From Clostridium sp. KNHs214 (GTDB lineage Bacteria; Bacillota; Clostridia; Clostridiales; Clostridiaceae), in NCBI RefSeq assembly GCF_000744935.1, contig NZ_JQMW01000009.1, forward strand, positions 868,001 to 932,000: 64,000 nucleotides of DNA. Direction: 5' to 3'. Within the stretch, counting starts at the first letter, position 1; each line of letters begins with the position of its first letter. This document shows, piece after piece, positions 8,980 to 16,533 of the stretch. A model generated the notes under the pieces. It was not told the DNA's origin. It ran no database searches and worked only from the letters and a program-made list of their open reading frames with translations. The position numbers were made by a program, and so were the translations under genes.

Positions 8980-9663
8980 TTACGACTTACTTATTTTACA
9001 TTTCTTTTTTGCATTTAAAGATTCATTTATATGAACCATATGATGCCTTGTCACTGGCATTAATATAATTCCCGCCACATTTTTTCTTCCCCAAAAATCT
9101 ATAAGCCAATTTGATGCTTTTACATCTAATACTGCTCCTTCATCTAATATACGCTGTAATCTATCTTTATCAAATTTTCTTTTCATATCTCCAGTGGAAA
9201 GATTTTTTATTATGCTCCTTGTCCTTCTTCCTACTTCAATTCTATAATTTTTTAATTCCTGCATATTTATATATTTACTAAATTCTAATATTTCATTTTT
9301 AGACATTGCATTACCAGTATCTATAATTTTTGAGTTTATTCTTTTCTGCCAATTTTCTTTATTAAATATCTGTTTTTCCCCTGCAACCAATAAGTTCATT
9401 GTTATGTCCTCTATCCTAGTGGAGTGCCAAATACCGTATGCAATAGTACGACCTTTTTTATTTTGTGAAGTCCTGAATGTATTTTCCGCTAATCCTTCCC
9501 AAAGTTCATCTTCAAAAGTTTTTTTATCTATTCCTGACATAAGTGAAGAATGAACCATAGAGTGTAAGTTTAAAGACAAGATTTTACTTTCTTCAATTCT
9601 ATCTGGTTTTAAAATTATCTTCCTTAACTGCTTAATTTCATTATTCCATGATTTTAAATCCAT
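8980..9663 (-). CDS. DinB-like four-helix protein
   Basis: The 227-residue protein is mostly helical with histidines spaced as in DinB/YfiT metal-dependent proteins: NLHSMVHSSL (residues 32-41), GIWHSTRIED (about 77-86) and MPVTRHHMVHINE at the C-terminus. In that superfamily three histidines bind a divalent metal and several members are thiol-dependent S-transferases. The substrate here is unknown. A typical member is 150-180 residues; this one has an internal helical insertion. Its promoter (9734-9762) is nearly a copy of the murD one. Confidence 0.65.
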   Translation of the reverse strand: MDLKSWNNEIKQLRKIILKPDRIEESKILSLNLHSMVHSSLMSGIDKKTFEDELWEGLAENTFRTSQNKKGRTIAYGIWHSTRIEDITMNLLVAGEKQIFNKENWQKRINSKIIDTGNAMSKNEILEFSKYINMQELKNYRIEVGRRTRSIIKNLSTGDMKRKFDKDRLQRILDEGAVLDVKASNWLIDFWGRKNVAGIILMPVTRHHMVHINESLNAKKKCKISKS

Positions 9664-9733
9664 TTAATATTCCCCTCTTCTATTAATTCATAATGTTTTA
9701 CTATTATTTACCACCCCTTATGAATATAATACC

Positions 9734-9762
9734 ATTGTTGCCCATAACTGTACATATTTTAA
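9734..9762 (-). promoter_or_regulatory. promoter of the DinB-like gene with TATGTACA motif
   Basis: TTAAAA (9757-9762), 17-base spacer starting TATGTACA, and a weaker -10 AACAAT (9734-9739). It is the second of three matching minus-strand promoters in the first 15 kb. Confidence 0.5.
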
Positions 9763-10001
9763 GCAATATTAACCCACTCAATCAATGAAATTCCTATATA
9801 ATAAAATTCTTCGAGTATATTTATAATAGGATTAGATTTTTGGATATTATAATAAGTATAGAAATATTGATAGAAATTATGGATTTTAAGTTTTTTTATT
9901 TGTATAAATTTATAAGATCTAATAATAATATATTTTAGCTTTATCCATTGACAAAGCAAAATACAATTTAATCAATTTATAAACAACTTTAAAAATTGTT
10001 C
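9763..10001. other. intergenic stretch, nothing recognised
   Basis: About 240 very AT-rich bases between the promoter of the DinB-like gene and the end of the MerR gene. I see no conserved frame, hairpin terminator or repeat in it. Confidence 0.4.
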
Positions 10002-10733
10002 TTATTTTGTACAGTAAATTGAAATGGCCTTTGAAATAAATTCTGCTGTTCCATGACCATTTTGGTCAATATTCTTTTTAAAACGTTCATCTTCAACGTA
10101 CATTATACCAAGGCACTTTAAAATTTCGTTTGTACAATTATAAAAATTCGTTGTTATAAAATTCTGCCATTCTTTAACAAGTTCTTGAACTTCTTTGCTG
10201 TGGGCATCTTTATCCATATTGGCAGCAAAGGCTTTAAAAATATCTTTGCTTTTCTCATCTATTTTTTGCCATTGCTCTTTGCTATAATTCTTAGTCTTTT
10301 TCTCACTTTCCTTATAGGCACTGGAATTACCCCAACGCTCTTTAACTTCTTTTGCATATTTTTCTTTCATATTTTCAATTTCAGTCATATTAAACTCTTT
10401 AAAACTCATATCACATTCTCCTTTTATAGTATTATCTACAAGGGTTATTAATTTATCGATTCGTTCACGCTTTTTAGTAAGTAACTCTTTATGAGCCTTT
10501 AGTGCTTTTAGTTTGTCAAAGGAAGGAATTTGCATGATATTTTTTATTTCAGTAAGAGGAAAATCCAACTCCTTAAAAAATAATATTTGCTGAAGTGTAA
10601 AAAGGTCATTTTCGTCATATATACGATAACCAGCTTCAGTAATTTTACTAGGCTTGAGTAATCCTATTTCATCATAATAATGTAGTGTTCTTACAGTAAC
10701 TCCTGTTAATTTCGCAACTTCGTTAATTTTCAA
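10002..10733 (-). CDS. MerR-family regulator with TipAS-type domain
   Basis: The N-terminal 70 residues are a MerR winged helix (KINEVAKLTGVTVRTLHYYDEIGLLKPS), followed by a coiled-coil dimer helix and a C-terminal domain of about 120 residues rich in aromatic, helical sequence (ERWGNSSAYKESEKKTKNYS...) typical of TipAS. TipAS domains bind thiopeptide-like or other amphipathic drugs and activate efflux or resistance genes. The start is a TTG at 10733 that overlaps the TGA of the upstream gene as TTGA, with GAGGAG 8 bases before it, so translation is coupled. The partner gene encodes a putative protease. Confidence 0.85.
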   Translation of the reverse strand: MKINEVAKLTGVTVRTLHYYDEIGLLKPSKITEAGYRIYDENDLFTLQQILFFKELDFPLTEIKNIMQIPSFDKLKALKAHKELLTKKRERIDKLITLVDNTIKGECDMSFKEFNMTEIENMKEKYAKEVKERWGNSSAYKESEKKTKNYSKEQWQKIDEKSKDIFKAFAANMDKDAHSKEVQELVKEWQNFITTNFYNCTNEILKCLGIMYVEDERFKKNIDQNGHGTAEFISKAISIYCTK

Positions 10734-11638
10734 TTCCAAAACTCCTCTGTTTCCTTTAAAATAATATCGGTTGGTATAATAGTAGCTTCAAATATTGTTC
10801 TGCCTGTCTTTTTAAGATAATGTTTGATTAGCTCATAACCACAAGCATATCCTGCACAATAAGGCATACCAACCGGAGTCATGCCGCGCATGGTAGCAAT
10901 TTCATCCCCATATAAAAATGTTGAAAGTTTATTGAAGTCACTACAGTTTAAATTATGCTTAATTGCAGGTTTTATAACATTTGAAAGTATTTCTGCTGTT
11001 GTATTTTTAACCCACATACCTACTTTGTCCTCTCCAAACATAAATGCGGCAAAGTTTTCTGCTAAACCTTCACTAACAATCATATCTCCTAGTGTAATTT
11101 TATTACTCCACTGCATAAACTGCCATCTTACATTATGATTGGTTTCGTGTGCAAGAGCAACAGGCAACATTTTAAGAGAATGATCATTAGGAATAATTGT
11201 TCCTATGATATAACCAGGTATTCCACCATCCCCACAATAATCACCAGTCATTTTTGACATTGGGTTTAGTGGATCATTCAGTAAAACAGTAAAAATATAA
11301 TCTTTTGTAGGAAGTGAAATACCATTATCCTCGAATTTATCAAGCGCTTTTGTAATACTTTTCTCACAATCATCCCAAAAATTTTCATCGCTAATTTTTT
11401 CAACGTCATTAATTCGTTCACTATTAATTTGCCTTGGTTTAAATCCACCACCCATACTGCTTGCCATAACAACATCATAACCACCTGGCTGATCCGCTTT
11501 AATTGGAACACCAATACATGACCATTTGAATTCAAATGGTTTCATCAGTTCATAACGGTATATGTCATCACGTTCATCAGGTTTTGCAGAAATCATTTTG
11601 TTATAGATAACATCTGATCTAATTGCTGTAATTTTCAT
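10730..11638 (-). CDS. putative metalloprotease (DUF2268-like, HEXXH)
   Basis: The 302-residue protein contains HETNHNVRWQ near residue 160, a zinc-binding HEXXH motif, followed by GLAENFAAFMFGED about 25 residues later, which fits the third ligand glutamate of gluzincins. The middle CGDGGIPGYIIGTIIPN and late PYCAGYACGYELIKHY match DUF2268-type predicted Zn proteases. No signal peptide is seen, so it probably works in the cytoplasm. The start has AGAGAGGG 7 bases upstream. The gene overlaps the TipAS regulator by four bases, suggesting that the regulator and the enzyme respond to the same signal. Confidence 0.75.
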   Translation of the reverse strand: MKITAIRSDVIYNKMISAKPDERDDIYRYELMKPFEFKWSCIGVPIKADQPGGYDVVMASSMGGGFKPRQINSERINDVEKISDENFWDDCEKSITKALDKFEDNGISLPTKDYIFTVLLNDPLNPMSKMTGDYCGDGGIPGYIIGTIIPNDHSLKMLPVALAHETNHNVRWQFMQWSNKITLGDMIVSEGLAENFAAFMFGEDKVGMWVKNTTAEILSNVIKPAIKHNLNCSDFNKLSTFLYGDEIATMRGMTPVGMPYCAGYACGYELIKHYLKKTGRTIFEATIIPTDIILKETEEFWN

Positions 11639-11740
11639 TTTTTTCCCTCTCTTCTTTTTAGTATAGTTATAAAATACACTATCACGCTACGTTAGAGTCA
11701 AGAATAAAAAAATGAAGTGAATTGAAAAAATACTTAAAAT

Positions 11741-11830
11741 TTGCTTCTCTATGGTACAAATAAGAATAAGGTAGTTGAAATTGTAGACGATAAAGTAATG
11801 CAAATATCAGATGACATGATTAGATACTAA
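11741..11830 (+). pseudogene. short coding remnant
   Basis: Between 11640 and 11940 there is no intact gene, but one plus-strand frame reads LLLYGTNKNKVVEIVDDKVM and ends TAA at 11828-11830 with protein-like composition. It looks like the 3' end of a lost gene; the family is not recognised. A second degraded frame lies at 12789-12992. Confidence 0.3.
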
Positions 11831-11859
11831 GTATAAGTTTATTTAATTACGGAAACTTT

Positions 11860-11883
11860 CACGGAACCCTCAATAGGTTCCGT
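11860..11883. terminator. hairpin, possible terminator
   Basis: CACGGAACC and GGTTCCGTG form a 9-bp stem with a 6-base loop. No clear T-tract follows on either strand, so its role is uncertain; it lies just beyond the short coding remnant and the membrane-protein gene. Confidence 0.4.
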
Positions 11884-11943
11884 GTTGGGTATTCAAGTAA
11901 CTAAATATTAAATATAAGTGAAGATTGTGCTCAGATTATTATA

Positions 11944-12369
11944 TTACATTTTCTTTGAATAATAATTTGAGTAATAAATTATTAGAATTAATTGAACCAA
12001 AATTAAAGCTACTGCTAGAATAATAAAAATTAACTCAGCTTTCATAAAAATTAAAAAAAGTGTATAAGCAAAAAGCAAATAATTCATAATGCGAGATACC
12101 GTGTATCCAGATTTTTCTCTAATGCTAGTGTTACGTTCATCTCTTATTTCAATGGCTTTTTTTCTTCTTATTTCTTCATCCTCTAAAGGTGAAACTATTA
12201 ATGACTGAATTAATGAACCTACTGCTAAAACAGTGCATGCACCACCAATACCAAAACATAATCCACTAATCATATCTTGGTCAGGATTATTAAATACAAA
12301 TACCCCCATTAGAATTAAAATGATTCCTACTATACCAGTTATACTAAATATGATTCTTTTATTTTTCAT
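11944..12369 (-). CDS. membrane protein paired with an XRE repressor
   Basis: The 141-residue protein has four hydrophobic segments (about residues 8-27, 36-57, 95-112, 115-133) with a basic, charged cytoplasmic loop (EDEEIRRKKAIEIRDERNTS near 75-94). The loop sequence 'KKAIEIRDERN' resembles DUF2178-type membrane proteins, which are commonly encoded right after a small HTH repressor. The gene starts 2 bases after the repressor stop with AGGAGG as ribosome site. Function unknown; the pairing suggests a stress-responsive or immunity membrane protein controlled by its neighbour. Confidence 0.65.
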   Translation of the reverse strand: MKNKRIIFSITGIVGIILILMGVFVFNNPDQDMISGLCFGIGGACTVLAVGSLIQSLIVSPLEDEEIRRKKAIEIRDERNTSIREKSGYTVSRIMNYLLFAYTLFLIFMKAELIFIILAVALILVQLILIIYYSNYYSKKM

Positions 12370-12371
12370 TT

Positions 12372-12569
12372 TTATTCCTCCTCATAAATAAATATATCTT
12401 CAATACTCATATTGAAATACCGTGCAATTTTAAATGCTAAAACTATAGATGGATTATATCTTCCGTTTTCTAATGAGCTAATAGTTTGACGGGATACCTC
12501 TAAAATATCTGATAATTCTTCTTGTTTTATTCCTCGTTCTTTTCTTATTTCTTCAAGTCGGTTTTTCAT
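12372..12569 (-). CDS. XRE-family small repressor (YozG/Cro-like)
   Basis: From ATG 12569 the 65-residue protein is a single helix-turn-helix domain: IRKERGIKQEELSDILEVSR covers helices 1-2, with QTISSLENGRYNPS as the recognition helix, ending in an acidic tail. A start six codons earlier is possible but GAGAGGTGG lies 7 bases before the chosen ATG. A 22-bp perfect palindrome lies between its -10 box and this start, which points to negative autoregulation. It forms a two-gene operon with the membrane protein downstream. Confidence 0.88.
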   Translation of the reverse strand: MKNRLEEIRKERGIKQEELSDILEVSRQTISSLENGRYNPSIVLAFKIARYFNMSIEDIFIYEEE

Positions 12570-12586
12570 ATATTCACCACCTCTCA

Positions 12587-12608
12587 TATGTAAAGTATAC
12601 TTTACATA
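12587..12608. promoter_or_regulatory. 22-bp palindromic operator
   Basis: Perfect palindrome with half-site TATGTAAAGTA, placed over the start point of the repressor operon. A degenerate second site (AAGTGTGCTTTACAT) lies at about 12637-12651, over the -35 region. Binding by the XRE protein is inferred from position. Confidence 0.6.
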
Positions 12609-12609
12609 T

Positions 12610-12638
12610 ATAATAGTATAAGAATAAATTTATGTCAA
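12610..12638 (-). promoter_or_regulatory. promoter of the XRE operon
   Basis: TTGACA (12633-12638), 17-base spacer, TATTAT (12610-12615). Start of transcription would fall inside the 22-bp palindrome. Confidence 0.75.
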
Positions 12639-12667
12639 GTGTGCTTTACATAAATTTATTCTTATAC
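12616..12667. repeat. 19-bp perfect inverted repeat
   Basis: GTATAAGAATAAATTTATG (12616-12634) is repeated as its exact reverse complement at 12649-12667 with a 14-base centre. The left arm is most of the XRE promoter spacer, so the repeat creates a second, mirrored TTTACATAAATTT... segment. It may be an extended operator or a duplication scar. Confidence 0.6.
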
Positions 12668-12788
12668 ATTATTTACTATAAATTCATATAGTATCAATCA
12701 GTTTATGAAGTAATAACTCCACATAATGAAAATTTAGTGTTATCATTACTAATTATCATGGTAAATAAAGATAATTATACAAATGAGG

Positions 12789-12992
12789 ATGGTAGGATTT
12801 CCTCATTTTGATCAAAATGGAGATGAGATTTTAAAGTATACGAGGAAAAATGACCTAGACAAAGAATAAACAATACTACACAGAATTGATAAAGACGTTC
12901 CCTATGAAGGTAGAACCTTAAATTGTCTTGAGATATCCCATATAGTATTGATTCATGACCATGAGAAAACTACTGAAGTGGATATGTTTTAG
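12789..12992 (+). pseudogene. degraded coding remnant with one in-frame stop
   Basis: A plus-strand frame begins MVGFPHFDQNGDEILKYTRK, meets TAA after KNDLDKE, then continues in the same frame as TILHRIDKDVPYEGRTLN and LEISHIVLIHDHEK to TAG. The composition is protein-like on both sides of the stop. No ribosome site is evident. Family not recognised. Confidence 0.35.
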
Positions 12993-13008
12993 CATATAGC
13001 ATCTATTT

Positions 13009-13590
13009 TTAAAATATTAGTTCATAAAAGTTACATTCATGTACTCTTTTAAATTTTTTCTTTATTTCATCTGTATTTTTCCCTACATAGTGAGCAAAAC
13101 AATTACATATAAATAAATTTTCTATTTTTGATTCAGCAATTTCACCACATTCTTTTCCTTCGGTATAAACATGTAAATATGATTCCTTAAGGATAAATCC
13201 CCTTCTTTTATACCAATCATTCACCCATTTGTCGTCCCGTGTCCATGCTTCAATCTTTTTTATGTTTTTAGTCTTTAATTTCCTTATTGCTTTATATAAT
13301 AAGGAAGTTGCTATTCCTTGGCTTCTATATTCAGGTAATACTGCTAGGTGCCATATAACTCCACCTAATTCACTTGTATAATAGCATACTGAGCCTTTTT
13401 CTATCTCATATTCTATATCAATTAAACCTATTATTTTTCCATCTGCCTCCGCTACTAATTCAATTGATGGGTTTTGGTAATGTTCCTTTTCTCTTAATAC
13501 ATTATCAAAATATGCGCTATCTAAAAAGGATAAAACTCTGCATCTTACCCATGCTAAATTATCATTATCTCTATACTCTCTTATTATCAT
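13009..13590 (-). CDS. GNAT-family N-acetyltransferase
   Basis: The 193-residue protein carries the acetyl-CoA-binding motif A around LAVLPEYRSQGIATSLLYKA (R/Q-x-x-G-x-A pattern near residue 97) followed by motif B NDWYKRRGFILKESYLH. It would acetylate an amine using acetyl-CoA; the substrate is unknown. A C-terminal extension of about 40 residues with three cysteines (ECGEIAES, FICNCFAHYV) is unusual. The second ATG (13590) is chosen because AGAGG lies 7 bases before it, while the first ATG is 1 base after it. Confidence 0.85.
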   Translation of the reverse strand: MIIREYRDNDNLAWVRCRVLSFLDSAYFDNVLREKEHYQNPSIELVAEADGKIIGLIDIEYEIEKGSVCYYTSELGGVIWHLAVLPEYRSQGIATSLLYKAIRKLKTKNIKKIEAWTRDDKWVNDWYKRRGFILKESYLHVYTEGKECGEIAESKIENLFICNCFAHYVGKNTDEIKKKFKRVHECNFYELIF

Positions 13591-13641
13591 AATCATACCT
13601 CTTTAAAATATATTTTCGTATAATGAATTACTATTTAGCTC

Positions 13642-14205
13642 TTATTTATCATGAAACTTTTTTATATGATCCTCAAAGTATTTACCTATTTTTACAACTT
13701 CACCCATAACGATTTTTATTTTTTCTTCATCTAAAAACCAATTATCTTTTTCAATTCTTCTTTTGTCAGGAACAGTTACAACAATAAATTCTATATCCTT
13801 TGGAAATAATAATTGATATGTTAATAATGCACGTCTTGAATGATAAGCCTTACAAACTAAGATAGCTTTTTTTACTGGCAAATTACTTTCTTTTATTACT
13901 TTCAATGAAAATTCTGCATTTTCAAAAGTATTTCTTGCCCTATCTTCCTTTAGTATTTTTTCTTCTGGTACACCTAATTTTACTCCCAGACATTTTAAAA
14001 ATTCCCATTCTGAGTTATATTCTGGTATTTTAGGATTAACTGACCCACTTGGTAATATATATGGTGCTAATCCCTTCTTATATAGTTCTGCTGCCTTTTC
14101 CATCAATTGAGGATGGCTTCCTCCTGGTACCAAAATTATATCTGCACTCTGAATTTCTGTATGGACAAAAACTAGTTCACTTATACAATCAAATGGATAG
14201 TTCAT
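13642..14205 (-). CDS. YdcF/ElyC-family (DUF218) protein
   Basis: The 187-residue protein has the DUF218 pattern: ADIILVPGGSHPQ near residue 25, the basic KEDRARNTFENAEFS near 104-118, and KAILVCKAYHSRRALLTYQL. The family (SanA, ElyC, YdcF) is linked to envelope polysaccharide or vancomycin tolerance; YdcF binds S-adenosylmethionine. Here the N-terminal membrane anchor of SanA/ElyC is absent, so it is probably cytoplasmic. AAGGAGAG lies 7 bases before the ATG. Its promoter (14304-14332) belongs to the TATGTACA group. Confidence 0.82.
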   Translation of the reverse strand: MNYPFDCISELVFVHTEIQSADIILVPGGSHPQLMEKAAELYKKGLAPYILPSGSVNPKIPEYNSEWEFLKCLGVKLGVPEEKILKEDRARNTFENAEFSLKVIKESNLPVKKAILVCKAYHSRRALLTYQLLFPKDIEFIVVTVPDKRRIEKDNWFLDEEKIKIVMGEVVKIGKYFEDHIKKFHDK

Positions 14206-14303
14206 TTTTATATCTCTCCTTAATATATAAAATTCAGTAAACTCTTTGATTTTTCAACTATTTAATTGCATTATTATATAATGGTATCTACAAACATCAT
14301 ACT

Positions 14304-14332
14304 ATTATATGCTATAATTGTACATATTTTAA
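14304..14332 (-). promoter_or_regulatory. ydcF-like gene promoter with TATGTACA motif
   Basis: TTAAAA (14327-14332), 17-base spacer starting TATGTACA, TATAAT (14304-14309), about 100 bases before the gene. Third copy of this promoter type. Confidence 0.6.
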
Positions 14333-14457
14333 ATTAACACAATACAACTTATAAACTATCTATGTGACGATAAAGTGAGTACAAAAAAGTTCCTTTTATA
14401 AAAACTATAATATGGGAGGGCTTGGTATATATTTATATAATGTATTATTTATATTTA

Positions 14458-15694
14458 TTAGTTCTTTCTTATTATTTTAATTTCTCCAGTAAAACCATCT
14501 AATGTAGCTTCATCCCCATCCCTAACATAGGTCATTATATTTCTAACATTATATATAACTGGTATATTCATTTCTCTGGCAAGAATTCCTAAATGCTCAA
14601 ATGGTGAACCTACCTCTACAATAATGCCTTTTACGAAATTCACTATAGGCTCAAGCTCTCCACAGCGTGTAAAAGGAACTACTAATATACTATTTTCTTC
14701 TAAATAAGCAGGCATTCCAATTTTAATCTTTCCATTAACTTTTTTTCTTAACCCTGAAAGTCCCTTTAAAACTATAGCATCTTCACAGAAGCCTTCTTTA
14801 TCTTGTTCGTTATTTTCGTTTATGCAATCCGTATTTTCAGTATGATTTCTTCCAATAGTAGGTGGTGCAAATAATTTCTTTTGATAATTGTATAGCTTTT
14901 TTCTTTCATTTATAAGCTCTCTAAAATCAGTACTATTTAATAACCCCATTTTAATTTCATTAAGAGTAAGAAAATATATGTCTGATTTATTTTGTATCTG
15001 CTTATTTTTCATTAATATCTTTGTAGTCTCTCCTAATGCTAGACGTAAGTATGAATTTGTCATACGTTCAAAGTAATAATGATGATCATCTCTTGCCAAA
15101 TATGCTTTTTCTGCTAAAGTAAGTTTATTTAAAAACTCTACAACTTCTTTTTTATCTAAATTTATCAATATATCCGCTTTAATTCTTTTTTTATTTTTTA
15201 AAGAATTTTCTATTGAAGCTTTAAAATTTTTAATATTAAGGTCTAAAAATCCACGGATATGTCCTATTACTTTAGAAGGAGCTTCCATTAATAAAGGCTC
15301 TAAATAAGGGCTATTAACATCAATATCTAAGTTACAAATTCCAAATAAAGCTATGTAATCTTTTATTAATTTCAGTAGATTTTTACTTTCAGAAATTCTA
15401 GTGAGTCTTGAATATAGAAGTTCATTATACTGGCAATTTTTAAACATTTTATTTAAAATTGCATTTGAATTTACTTCATTAGCCATAGCAATATAAAATT
15501 CTCTTTCTTTATTTAGTATACTAACATTAAATACTAAATCATAAAAATCCTCTACATTATAATCATCATTTATACTTTTGTAATATTCCATGAAAGTGTC
15601 TAGGTAATCGCACCCATGGGTAACTGGCTGATGATTTGCGGATAAAAACTTCATGTAACTAATGGATTTCTCCAAAAATATTAACACTTCTTGT
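14458..15694 (-). pseudogene. PEP-synthase-like enzyme, 3' part cut off by IS21
   Basis: This is the C-terminal half of the gene whose N-terminal half lies at 18244-19451. It contains a helical central domain and, at the end, the swivelling phosphohistidine domain with IIVEVGSPFEHLGILAREMN, where the histidine matches the phosphorylated His of PPDK/PEP synthase/rifampin phosphotransferase. The frame is open through the junction; an internal ATG at 15687 could start a separate product but has no good ribosome site. Joining the halves with one copy of the GGTG duplication gives an 820-codon frame across the junction (ELTPQEVLIFLEKS). Confidence 0.82.
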
Positions 15695-15774
15695 GGTGTG
15701 CAAATGTCAATATAAAAATGTAGGTTTTTTCAAAAATAATATGGTAGGAAAACCTACATTTTTATTTAGTACTT

Positions 15775-16533
15775 TTACCCCTCCTCAGCAGTGATTGATT
15801 GAAGTTGATCTTTAAGGCGATATGATGGACCATTTATATTGATAACTGAGCAATGATGCAGTAATCTATCCAAAAGAGCATTTGTTAATACTGGCTCCTG
15901 AAAAATATCACCCCATTTTGAAAAGGGAGAATTAGTTGTTATTATTGTAGAAGATTTCTCGTACCTTTTGGCTATAAGATTAAAGAATAAGTTGGCAGAC
16001 TCATTATTCATCTTTTGATATCCCAGTTCATCTATTATAAGAAGTTTATAACGGCAAAACCACTTTATTCTTCTTTCTAACCTGTTTTCTTCACTTGCTT
16101 TTTTTAGTTGTGATATAAGTTCCTGGAATGTGATAAAATACACACAATTACGTTGCTTAGCCGCTTCAATACCTATTGATACAGCTAAATTTGTTTTCCC
16201 AACTCCTGGACTTCCACAAAATATTATATTTTCCGTCTTTTCTAAAAATCTAAGTGTTATAAAATCCATGATTTTTCCCTTATCTATTGAGGGTTGAAAT
16301 CCAAAGTCAAACTGATCAATTTCTTTTAAAAACGGAAAATTAGCAACTTTTACATTCCCTTTTATTACAGCATCCTTCTTGAAATTTATTTCTAATTGGC
16401 TTAATTCATATAAGGCATCAACAGGTGTTTTGCTACCGTCTGTCATCATATCTATGTATCTATCAATGTTCTCTCTAATTCGCACTAATTCAAGTGTGTC
16501 CAGGTTATTAATAAGGGTATTGTAGTTGTTCAT
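15775..16533 (-). CDS. istB: IS21 helper ATPase
   Basis: The 252-residue protein is a DnaC-like AAA+ ATPase: Walker A FCGSPGVGKTNLA near residue 108, Walker B LLIIDELGYQ near 168, and sensor ITTNSPFSKWGD near 198. IstB assembles on DNA and activates the IstA transposase for target capture. Its ATG directly follows the istA TAA, with GAGGATG upstream inside istA, so the two are translationally coupled. Length and motifs are normal for the family, with no sign of decay. Confidence 0.93.
   Translation of the reverse strand: MNNYNTLINNLDTLELVRIRENIDRYIDMMTDGSKTPVDALYELSQLEINFKKDAVIKGNVKVANFPFLKEIDQFDFGFQPSIDKGKIMDFITLRFLEKTENIIFCGSPGVGKTNLAVSIGIEAAKQRNCVYFITFQELISQLKKASEENRLERRIKWFCRYKLLIIDELGYQKMNNESANLFFNLIAKRYEKSSTIITTNSPFSKWGDIFQEPVLTNALLDRLLHHCSVININGPSYRLKDQLQSITAEEG

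Noticed and set aside
9759-9959. 66-codon minus-strand frame
   Set aside because: It overlaps the promoter of the DinB-like gene and lacks start signals and protein-like composition.
14458-15687. Separate 409-residue PEP-utilising protein starting at an internal ATG
   Set aside because: There is no ribosome site, and the frame continues upstream to the IS21 junction, where it joins the N-terminal half exactly.
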